A stretch of DNA of 64,000 nucleotides from Massilia frigida. GTDB lineage: Bacteria > Pseudomonadota > Gammaproteobacteria > Burkholderiales > Burkholderiaceae_D. The DNA lies in assembly GCF_011682175.1 (NCBI RefSeq), contig NZ_WHJG01000011.1, forward strand, positions 1 through 64,000, written 5' to 3'. Positions 57,252 through 64,000 of the stretch are shown here, piece by piece (position 1 is the first letter of the stretch; every line of letters starts with the position of its first letter). The notes under the pieces are model-generated. The model made no database searches. It had not been told where the DNA came from and worked only from the letters and a program-made list of their open reading frames with translations. The translations under genes were made by a program, and so were the position numbers.

Positions 57252-57763
57252 TTGACCACCTTCAATGGCGCAACACAGGTCCGCCCTTCCATGTTCGCAC
57301 GCATTTTTTCACGTGCACGCGAGAGGCGCGACATTACGGTGCCGATGGGGATCTTTAATGTCTGCGCCACGTCGTCGTAACTCATTTCTTCCAACGCAAC
57401 CAGCAGCAGTATTTCGCGCTGTTCGTCGGGCAGACCACGCAAGGCGGATTCCATGTCGCGCAGCTCGAGGCCGGAGGCCGGACTGCCGGGGGCTATAGGC
57501 ATTAACGTATCCTCGTTAAGCAATTGAGTTGGAACTGAAGGACGCCTTATCTGGTCGATACGCACGTTGTGCATGATACTGAACAACCATGCACGCATAT
57601 CGCTACCGTTTTGCCACGACCGCAGTCTCGCCCACCCGCGCTCGAGTGTGTCTTGGACGAGGTCGTCGGCGCCGGCGCGATCGCCTACCAGCGCGCGCGC
57701 GTAACGGCGCAGGCGGGGAATACAGGCGAGCAGCTGGTCGTGTGGCTCGGAGGTGGCGGTCAT
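57248..57763 (-). CDS. ECF-type RNA polymerase sigma factor
   Basis: A 171-aa group IV sigma factor. Region 2 shows RRYARALVGDRAGADDLVQD and TLERGWARLRSW; region 4 shows GLPDEQREILLLVALEEMSY followed by a helix-turn-helix (DDVAQTLKIPIGTVMSRLSR). I use the ATG at 57763 because family similarity begins there; upstream extension runs into the preceding gene. Probably held inactive at the membrane by the anti-sigma factor encoded next. It likely recognises the GGAAT-N16-CGTT promoter at 58099-58123. Confidence 0.92.
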   Translation of the reverse strand: MTATSEPHDQLLACIPRLRRYARALVGDRAGADDLVQDTLERGWARLRSWQNGSDMRAWLFSIMHNVRIDQIRRPSVPTQLLNEDTLMPIAPGSPASGLELRDMESALRGLPDEQREILLLVALEEMSYDDVAQTLKIPIGTVMSRLSRAREKMRANMEGRTCVAPLKVVK

Positions 57764-57782
57764 TTGGGGAGCAAGAGCCTGA

Positions 57783-58043
57783 TCAACAGGCTGCGGCGGC
57801 CGGTGTCGGATCGAGCTGCCAGGTTTCGTTGACCAATATTGCTGCATCGCCGGCGTACATGCCGTGAAGCGGACCACCGACCCAAGTCAGTTGGGCGTTG
57901 TCAGCATAGCCACGCATGATGATCGACCTGTCGCCAGCACCAATGGCCGTGAAATGAATCTGTGCGGCATCGCTCACCGGGCTGGCCAAGGCGCTGCCGA
58001 TCGAGGCGATAAAGAGCGTTGCGGCGAAGGTGGCTTGTTTCAT
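57783..58043 (-). CDS. Secreted NTF2/SnoaL-like protein, apparently shortened
   Basis: An 86-aa exported protein: a signal peptide ending SALASP, then HFTAIGAGDRSIIMRGYADN and LTWVGGPLHGMYAGDAAI. This matches the first half of SnoaL/NTF2-like domains, but after AAI the sequence changes to LVNETWQLDPTPAAAAC and stops. Full family members have about 60 more residues. It has GGGAGAA as ribosome-binding site, is the first gene behind the ECF promoter, and ends 19 bases before the sigma gene. The shortening may be a deletion into the sigma gene leader. Confidence 0.7.
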   Translation of the reverse strand: MKQATFAATLFIASIGSALASPVSDAAQIHFTAIGAGDRSIIMRGYADNAQLTWVGGPLHGMYAGDAAILVNETWQLDPTPAAAAC

Positions 58044-58098
58044 AAAATTCTCCCATGTTGGGTCAGGCGGTCGGAAAAAATGTGCTGTTATCGAGGTG

Positions 58099-58123
58099 AA
58101 CGGATCTGCGGGCAAATTATTCC
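58099..58123 (-). promoter_or_regulatory. Predicted ECF sigma promoter of the sigma operon
   Basis: On the minus strand GGAAT (58119-58123) is followed after 16 bases by CGTT (58099-58102), about 56 bases before the first gene of the operon. This matches the general ECF layout (GGAAx-N16-CGTx). The spacing and both boxes make autoregulation by the sigma factor likely. Confidence 0.65.
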
Positions 58124-58199
58124 AGCCACTTGAAAATATTTTTCCCAGATCTTTGCTACGCGCTATTTCTGTGAGAGACGGAGTATCGCCTCCAGTGCC

Positions 58200-58827
58200 C
58201 GCGATGCCGTTGTCTCGTACCGTTGATTTCCGTTTCGTGCCACGCCTGCGTGATTTGGGCGTCACCCAATTGGACATTCCGGGCGCCATCGCGAACTATC
58301 AAGGTTTGATGCCGATGGTCTCGTTCACCCTGCCGGTCGATCCCGCCGGCCTTCCCGGCAGCGCGCTGGACTCCGGCAAGAACATGGGCGACCTGGCCAT
58401 CAGCGCCGCCAATTCGACCTACAAGCAGATCAAGGGCATTTTCACGGGCCGCACCGACGCGCAGTTGTGGACGATGATCGGGATTACGCCGATGTTCGGC
58501 GTGAACGATGTCGCCACCGAAGTGTTCCGTCAGGCCGATGCCCAGAACCTGGGCGATTTCGCCAAACAGAAAAAACCCGGCCGGCTATCGTTCTGGAACT
58601 TGCAGCGCGACCGGTACATGGGCAGCGCTTACTACGGCCGGCTGAACGTCAACAGCGGCACGGCCGTCGACCTGCAGGCATCCTCACTGAACGATGGCGC
58701 CAATATCCATCAGTGGACCAATTCAACTCGCCATTGGACGCGATGCGCCGCTCCGGCCTGGGCGCCGCGGCGTCGGCTGACACGCAGGGCCCCATTGTGG
58801 CGGCGAACGCCAGGATTGACGCGGTAA
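58200..58827 (+). pseudogene. Chitinase (GH18) remnant with ricin-like lectin fragment
   Basis: In-frame remnant without a normal start. MGDLAISAANSTYKQIKG, LWTMIGITPMFGVNDVATEV and PGRLSFWNLQRD fit the C-terminal part of GH18 chitinase domains; YYGRLNVNSGTAVDLQASSL with GANIHQWTN fits a ricin-type lectin repeat. The 5' part is missing and the 3' end runs out of sense after 58740. It is a gene fragment next to the ECF promoter on the other side. Confidence 0.6.
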
Positions 58828-59028
58828 GTCGCAACAGTATCATTGAGACGCTATCCATATCGAATTGGCAGGCAGGCAAGGAGCACCCGGCACGAGCATC
58901 CACTGTCCTGGATTCGGCTCAATCCGGCAAACAGCAACGCTTCCCGCAAATCCGGGCCGCGCCCGATGATCCGGGGGGCAGCAGAGCGATATCGACCTCG
59001 ATCGCCGCCGTCCCCGCCGGATCGGGCT

Positions 59029-59946
59029 TCAGCACTCGCGCGCCAGCGCCCCGCTCTTGCATGGCTTGGCAGTGGCCGGCGTGTGCAGCCTGAACGCCGG
59101 TTCATGCTTGGCGACCGGTTTGGCCTTTGGCGCCGGCTTGGCCACTGGCTTGGGCGCTACCTTGGGCTTGACGCCAGGTTTGACCGGCGCCACGGCGACC
59201 GGCTTTTTCTTGGCGCCCGCTTTTGCCGCGACCGGCGCTGCACTCTTCTTCGCGCCTGGCTTGATCGGCGCGACCGGCGCTTTAGGATGGGCCACCGGCT
59301 TTTTCGCCGCAATCACCGGTGTCCTGGCCTTGATCACGTGCTTGGCCGCATGCGCATTTTTCGCCACGGTGGCAGCGAGCGGATGCGCGGGCTTCGGCAC
59401 GGGCACCGGTTTTGGCGCGGGTGCCGGCTCAAGCGGCTTTTTGACCGCCGGCGCGCCTGGCTTTTCCGGCTCCGGCGGCAAGACGACCAGCGGAGGCACC
59501 GCTTCCGGCGCGGGCGTAATCCGGCCCGGCGGAGGCGCTGTGTTATCCGGCGGCGGTTCGGTAGCCGTCAGGGGCACCACAGCCGGTGGTGTCGCCTTGA
59601 ATGCCGGCCCGGCCGGCGCCACCGGTTCGATCTTCGCGCTCATCGCCAAGGCATGCATGGCATCGTCGACCTTGCGTTCCGAATAAAACCAGAAGCCGGC
59701 GCCGACCAGCGCCGCCAGGGCCGCCACACTGCCGCCCCAGGCCACCGCCGCGCCGATCCAGCCGCCTGCGGGCACTCGCTCCTGAGCCGCGATGCCCGAC
59801 AACACCGGCGGGCCGTCAGGGTCCGCCTGCGCCGATGCAGGCGGCGCCGTCTCGGGGGGGGCTGGCGGCGCCACCGGCGCCGGCTCGTTTTCCGGCAACA
59901 GGCTCGGTTCTACCCGCCCAGGGCCTTTTTGCTCATGTGATTCCAA
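59029..59946 (-). CDS. Pro/Ala/Lys-rich single-pass membrane protein
   Basis: A 305-aa protein with a Pro-rich N-terminal ~60 residues, one membrane helix (about 65-88: AAVAWGGSVAALAALVGAGF), and then a low-complexity tail rich in Pro, Ala and Lys (KPVPVPKPAHPLAATVAK and many KP pairs), ending with two cysteines. The layout resembles TonB-like or cell-wall-spanning linkers, but no folded C-terminal domain is present, so this is only analogy. Alone between the chitinase remnant and the oxoprolinase gene. Confidence 0.65.
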   Translation of the reverse strand: MESHEQKGPGRVEPSLLPENEPAPVAPPAPPETAPPASAQADPDGPPVLSGIAAQERVPAGGWIGAAVAWGGSVAALAALVGAGFWFYSERKVDDAMHALAMSAKIEPVAPAGPAFKATPPAVVPLTATEPPPDNTAPPPGRITPAPEAVPPLVVLPPEPEKPGAPAVKKPLEPAPAPKPVPVPKPAHPLAATVAKNAHAAKHVIKARTPVIAAKKPVAHPKAPVAPIKPGAKKSAAPVAAKAGAKKKPVAVAPVKPGVKPKVAPKPVAKPAPKAKPVAKHEPAFRLHTPATAKPCKSGALAREC

Positions 59947-60005
59947 AATCCAACCTTTATTGATCTGACACTAAATTGTGTACCAATCCATAAGTGTAGC
60001 CAATA

Positions 60006-63000
60006 TCACAAACTTTTGGAGCACAAATCGCCAAATCCCCCTCCGCCCGGGGTTTCGATCACGAACAGGTCGCCTGCCGCCATCTCGGTTTTGCCGATAT
60101 GCGCGAGCAGCTCGATCCTGCCATCGGCCCGCACCACGCTGTTGATGCCGCACGCGCCAGGGCTGCCGCCAGCCATGCCGAATGGCGCATGGATGCGGTT
60201 ATTCGACAGGATCGCCGCCGTCATCGGCTCCAGGAAGCGCACCTTGCGCACCCCGCCGTTACCACCGTGCCAGCGCCCTTCCCCGCCCGAACCGGGCCGG
60301 ATTTCATAGCTTTCCAGCCGCACCGGGAAGCGGAATTCCAGGATTTCCGGGTCGGTCAGGCGCGAATTGGTCATATTGGTCTGGACCACGTCCGTTCCGT
60401 TGTAGCCCTCGCCGGCACCGGAACCGCCCGAAATGGTTTCGTAGTATTGGTACTTGGCGTTCCCGAAGGTGAAGTTGTTCATCGTGCCCTGCGAGGCGGC
60501 CATGACCCCGAGCGCGCCATACAGCGTGTTGGTGATGCAGGTCGACGTTTCCACGTTGCCCGACACCACCGATGCCGGATAGTGAGGATTGAGCATCGAA
60601 CCCGGCGGAATGATCACCTTCAGCGGTTTCAGGCAACCCGCATTGAGCGGAATTTCATCGTCCACCAGGGTGCGGAACACGTACAGCACCGCCGCCATGC
60701 ACACCGCCGACGGCGCGTTGAAGTTGTTCGCCAGTTGCGGCGAGGTGCCGGTGAAGTCGATCGTCGCGCTGCGCGTGGCCTGGTCGACGCGGATGGCGAC
60801 CTGGATGCGGGCGCCGTTATCGAGGTCGGTGGTGAAGTCGCCGTCCTTGAGCGCCGTGATCACGCGCCGCACCGCTTCCTCGGCGTTGTCCTGCACGTGG
60901 CCCATGTAGGCCTGCACGACGGCCAGGCCGAAGTGCGCGACCATCTTGCGCAGTTCGTCCACGCCCTTCTGGTTGGCCGCCACCTGGGCCCGCAGGTCGG
61001 CCATGTTCTGGTCGGGATTGCGCGCCGGGTAGCGCGCGCCGGACAGCAGCGCGCGGGCTTCCGCGTCGCGCAGCAAGCCATCGACGCCGTCAACCAGCTT
61101 GAAGTTATCGATCAACACGCCTTCCTGTTCGATGAACACCGAGTCCGGCGGCATCGACCCTGGCGTGGTCCCGCCGATGTCGGCGTGGTGGCCGCGCGAG
61201 CCGACGTAAAACAGGATCGCGGCGCCCGCCTCGTCGAATACCGGCGTAATGACCGTCACGTCGGGCAGGTGGGTGCCGCCGTGATACGGGTCGTTGAGCA
61301 TGAAAACGTCGCCCGGGCGCATTTTGCCGGCGTTCTCGGTCATGACGGTCTTGATCGATTCGCCCATCGAGCCCAGATGCACCGGCATGTGCGGCGCATT
61401 GGCGATCAGGTTGCCGGCGGCATCGAAAATCGCGCAGCTGAAGTCCAGCCGCTCCTTGATGTTGACCGAGTACGCGGTATTCTGCAGGCGCAGTCCCATT
61501 TGCTCGGCGATCGACATGAACAGGTTGTTGAAGATCTCCAGCATCACCGGGTCGGCCGTGGTGCCGATGGCGCGCCGCGCGGGCAGCGCTTCGATCCGGG
61601 TCAGCACCAGGTGGTTGTGCGGCGTGACCTTGGCCTGCCAGCCCAGTTCCACCACGGTAGTGGCATTGTCCTCGGCGACGATGGCCGGACCCTTGATCAC
61701 GTCGCCCGGACGCATGTCGGCGCGCTTGTACAGGCCCGTGTTGTGCCACGAATCGGCGCCGAACATGCGCACCGTTTCGCGCGCCTTGAGCGGCCCCTCG
61801 CGCGTGGGCAGCAGCGCCAGGTTCTCGGCCGGCGCGTCGGAGGCGCCGATGGCTTCGACCGACACCGCTTCGACCACCATCGCCTTGGACGGCATCAGGA
61901 ACGAGAAGCGCTTCTTGTAGGCGGCCTCGAACTGGTTCTTCATGCGCTCGGGATTATCGAACAGGACGATGATGGCCGAATCGGTGCCTTCGTAGCGCAG
62001 GTGAACGCGGCGCACCAGGCGGATGCGGGAAGCGGCCACGCCCTGCTGCGTCAGTTCGCTGGCCAGGCCGTCGCCAAGGGCGTGCAGATAACCGGCCAGC
62101 AGATCGGGCGTGGTGTCCGCCAGGCGCAGTTCGACCGCGCGTTCGCGCATGGCGCGCTGGTCGGCCAGGCCCATGCCGTAGGCCGACAGCACGCCGGCCA
62201 GCGAGTGCACGAACACCGTCTTCATGCCGAGGGCGTCGGCCACCAGGCAGGCGTGCTGGCCGCCGGCGCCGCCGAAACTGGTGAGCGCGTATTCGGTCAC
62301 GTCGTGGCCGCGCTGCACCGAGATCTGCTTGATCGCGTTGGCCATGTTCCCGACCGCGATCTGGATGAAGCCTTCGGCCACCTGCTCCGGCGCCGGCGTC
62401 ACGCCGGTGGCGGCGCCGATCTGCTGCGCCAGGGCGAGGAACTGCGCGCGCACGCGTTCGGGGTCGAGCGGCTGGTTGGCCTCGGGACCGAACAGGCGCG
62501 GGAAATGGGCGGGCTGGATTTTGCCCAGCATGACGTTGCAGTCGGTGACCGCGAGCGGTCCGCCGCGCCGGTAGCTGGCCGGCCCCGGATTGGCGCCGGC
62601 GCTGTCCGGGCCGACACGATAGCGGCTGCCGTCGAAATGCAGGAGCGAGCCGCCGCCGGCGGCCACGGTGTGAATGCTCATCATCGGCGCGCGCATGCGC
62701 ACCCCGGCGACCTGGGTCTCGAACACGCGCTCGAATTCGCCCGAAAAGTGCGACACGTCGGTCGAGGTGCCGCCCATGTCGAAGCCGATCACCTTGTCGA
62801 AGCCGGCCAACTGGCTGGCGCGCGCCATGCCGACGATGCCGCCGGCGGGACCCGACAGGATGCTGTCCTTGCCCTGGAAGGCGCGCGCGTCGGTCAGGCC
62901 GCCGTTCGACTGCATGAACTGCAGGTTCACGGTGGGCATGTCGGCGGCCACCTGGTCGACGTAGCGGCGCAGGATCGGCGAGAGATAGGCGTCGACGACG

Positions 63001-63620
63001 GTGGTGTCGCCGCGCGCGACCAGTTTCATCATCGGGCTCACTTCGTGCGAGACCGACACCTGGGTGTAGCCGATGGCACGGGCAATGCGCGCCGCCGCCG
63101 CTTCGTGCGCGGTGTAGCGGTAGCCGTGCATGAAGACAATCGCCAGCGAACGCACGCCATCGTCATAGGCTGTTTGCAGGGCGGCGCGGGTGGTGGCGTC
63201 GTCGAGTGGCGTAAGCACATCGCCGTGGGCGCCCACGCGTTCATCGATTTCTACCACATGGCTGCATAGCAGTTCCGGCAGCACGATATGACGATCGAAC
63301 AATTTCGGGCGATTCTGATACGCTATGCGCAGCGCGTCGCGAAAGCCGCGCGTGATGGCCAGCGCCGTGCGCTCGCCTTTGCGTTCGAGCAGTGCGTTGG
63401 TGGCGACGGTAGTGCCCATCTTGACCGCCTCGATGGCCTCGACCGGGATCGGCGCGCCGGCCTGCAGGCCAAGCAAGTGACGGATGCCGGCGACGGCCGC
63501 GTCGCTGTACTGCTCCGGATTCTCGGACAACAATTTATGGGTCACCAGGCTGCCGTCGGGCTGACGCGCCACGATGTCTGTAAATGTGCCGCCGCGATCG
63601 ATCCAGAATTGCCAATCCAT
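60006..63620 (-). CDS. 5-oxoprolinase (ATP-hydrolysing), hydantoinase A/B fusion
   Basis: A 1,204-aa fused HyuA/HyuB protein of the 5-oxoprolinase/hydantoinase superfamily. The N-terminal half starts [20 protein letters not shown] and has [19 protein letters not shown] near 295. The C-terminal half starts near 690 with [20 protein letters not shown] and has [16 protein letters not shown] and [10 protein letters not shown] at the end. The full fusion is the normal form of ATP-dependent 5-oxoprolinase, which opens 5-oxoproline to glutamate. The two halves resemble hydantoinases and acetone/acetophenone carboxylases, so the substrate is likely but not certain. Single gene. Confidence 0.9.
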   Translation of the reverse strand: MDWQFWIDRGGTFTDIVARQPDGSLVTHKLLSENPEQYSDAAVAGIRHLLGLQAGAPIPVEAIEAVKMGTTVATNALLERKGERTALAITRGFRDALRIAYQNRPKLFDRHIVLPELLCSHVVEIDERVGAHGDVLTPLDDATTRAALQTAYDDGVRSLAIVFMHGYRYTAHEAAAARIARAIGYTQVSVSHEVSPMMKLVARGDTTVVDAYLSPILRRYVDQVAADMPTVNLQFMQSNGGLTDARAFQGKDSILSGPAGGIVGMARASQLAGFDKVIGFDMGGTSTDVSHFSGEFERVFETQVAGVRMRAPMMSIHTVAAGGGSLLHFDGSRYRVGPDSAGANPGPASYRRGGPLAVTDCNVMLGKIQPAHFPRLFGPEANQPLDPERVRAQFLALAQQIGAATGVTPAPEQVAEGFIQIAVGNMANAIKQISVQRGHDVTEYALTSFGGAGGQHACLVADALGMKTVFVHSLAGVLSAYGMGLADQRAMRERAVELRLADTTPDLLAGYLHALGDGLASELTQQGVAASRIRLVRRVHLRYEGTDSAIIVLFDNPERMKNQFEAAYKKRFSFLMPSKAMVVEAVSVEAIGASDAPAENLALLPTREGPLKARETVRMFGADSWHNTGLYKRADMRPGDVIKGPAIVAEDNATTVVELGWQAKVTPHNHLVLTRIEALPARRAIGTTADPVMLEIFNNLFMSIAEQMGLRLQNTAYSVNIKERLDFSCAIFDAAGNLIANAPHMPVHLGSMGESIKTVMTENAGKMRPGDVFMLNDPYHGGTHLPDVTVITPVFDEAGAAILFYVGSRGHHADIGGTTPGSMPPDSVFIEQEGVLIDNFKLVDGVDGLLRDAEARALLSGARYPARNPDQNMADLRAQVAANQKGVDELRKMVAHFGLAVVQAYMGHVQDNAEEAVRRVITALKDGDFTTDLDNGARIQVAIRVDQATRSATIDFTGTSPQLANNFNAPSAVCMAAVLYVFRTLVDDEIPLNAGCLKPLKVIIPPGSMLNPHYPASVVSGNVETSTCITNTLYGALGVMAASQGTMNNFTFGNAKYQYYETISGGSGAGEGYNGTDVVQTNMTNSRLTDPEILEFRFPVRLESYEIRPGSGGEGRWHGGNGGVRKVRFLEPMTAAILSNNRIHAPFGMAGGSPGACGINSVVRADGRIELLAHIGKTEMAAGDLFVIETPGGGGFGDLCSKSL

Positions 63621-63732
63621 GTGCCGTCCTTAAATGTGTTTGGGATGGGACATATTGTAGTGCCCTTACCGGAATTTTAGGCTGAGCGTATTGAAATCGG
63701 CACAATATTAGTGCCTTTGCAACGGAGTTATG

Positions 63733-64000
63733 ATGAAATCACTATACAGCGTGGCCGAAATCCGCAGTATCGAACACACCATGGCGGCGACCCTGCCGGG
63801 CGGCACGCTGATGCGGCGCGCCGGCGAAGCCGCCACCAGTGCCGCGCGCGACATGCTGGCCGGGCGCAAGGTGCTGCTGCTGGCCGGTCCGGGCAATAAT
63901 GGCGGCGACGCGCTCGAAGTCGCCGCCAACCTGGCGGGTGCCGACACCGACCTGGATGCCGATGTCACGGTGCTGTATCTGCCCGGCGCAATGGCGCCCT
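63733..64000 (+). CDS. NAD(P)HX epimerase/dehydratase (YjeF/NnrD-like), 5' part
   Basis: The window ends inside this gene; 89 codons are visible. YSVAEIRSIEHTMAATLPGG and the GPGNNGGDA motif (residues 52-60) are typical of the YjeF N-terminal epimerase domain, which repairs hydrated NADH or NADPH. In bacteria it is usually fused to the ADP-dependent dehydratase domain. I use the second of two adjacent ATGs (63733) since CGGAG lies at a suitable distance; 63730 is the alternative. Confidence 0.9.
   Translation, partial: MKSLYSVAEIRSIEHTMAATLPGGTLMRRAGEAATSAARDMLAGRKVLLLAGPGNNGGDALEVAANLAGADTDLDADVTVLYLPGAMAP

Noticed and set aside
60099-63269. 1,056-codon open frame opposite the oxoprolinase gene
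   Set aside because: Antisense shadow of a clear full-length enzyme; composition is abnormal for a protein.

Overview
The window looks like chromosomal DNA of a high-GC betaproteobacterium in Burkholderiales, most likely Oxalobacteraceae (Massilia, Duganella or Janthinobacterium type). I base this on protein flavour, base composition, and the selO-msrB-yciB-bolA-parvulin run and the betaproteobacterial style purL and AHL-synthase remnants. No rRNA, tRNA, CRISPR or plasmid functions are visible, and genus is an inference.

Layout. 0-1.8 kb: a broken LuxI-type acyl-homoserine-lactone synthase and an unknown gene. 2.0-8.2 kb (minus): a fatty-acid/acyl-CoA catabolic operon (thiolase, acyl-CoA dehydrogenase, Dabb protein, two SDRs, one MDR). 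8.3-11.9 kb: an AlkD-like protein, a lipoprotein serine hydrolase pair, an integrase remnant and a gene-poor stretch. 12-20.7 kb: an MFS symporter, gamma carbonic anhydrase, threonine dehydratase with its YheO-like regulator, a TetR/hydrolase/membrane-protein regulon and two GNAT acetyltransferases. 20.8-30 kb (minus): a second acyl-CoA block, with a FadB/FadJ-like enzyme, a LivFGMHK-type ABC importer and an acyl-CoA ligase. 30-36 kb: MYG1, SelO, MsrB, YciB, BolA and two tandem secreted parvulins. 36-39.3 kb: a decaying TetR-SDR-oxidoreductase-monooxygenase locus. 39.5-44.7 kb: a substrate-binding protein with two hybrid histidine kinases. 45-47.5 kb: transposase debris, an IS5 element and a second copy of a 742-bp segment from 38.6 kb. 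48.4-54.4 kb: purL and a divergent receiver-TPR gene. 54.6-58.1 kb: an ECF sigma/anti-sigma operon with secreted proteins. 58.2-64 kb: a chitinase remnant, a Pro/Lys-rich membrane protein, 5-oxoprolinase and the start of an NAD(P)HX-repair gene.

How parts work together. Three promoters of the acyl-CoA genes (upstream of thiolase, of the FadB-like gene and of the acyl-CoA ligase) carry the same operator-like core GNACG-N2-CGTNC. This suggests one regulator, probably TetR-type and encoded elsewhere, controls beta-oxidation and the linked ABC importer. A second local regulon uses CCATAC-N6-GTATGG. It lies between a TetR gene and an alpha/beta hydrolase and again before a small membrane protein. 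A third pair (ATATGAT-N4-RTCAT) flanks another TetR gene, but the enzymes it would control are frameshifted or deleted. The ECF operon has a GGAAT-N16-CGTT promoter in front of its first gene, consistent with autoregulation.

The most notable items are the ECF operon, the shared acyl-CoA operator, the luxI pseudogene, the 742-bp duplication ending at an IS5 element, and the orphan substrate-binding-protein/hybrid-kinase module. Homology statements come from reading motifs; no database search was run.
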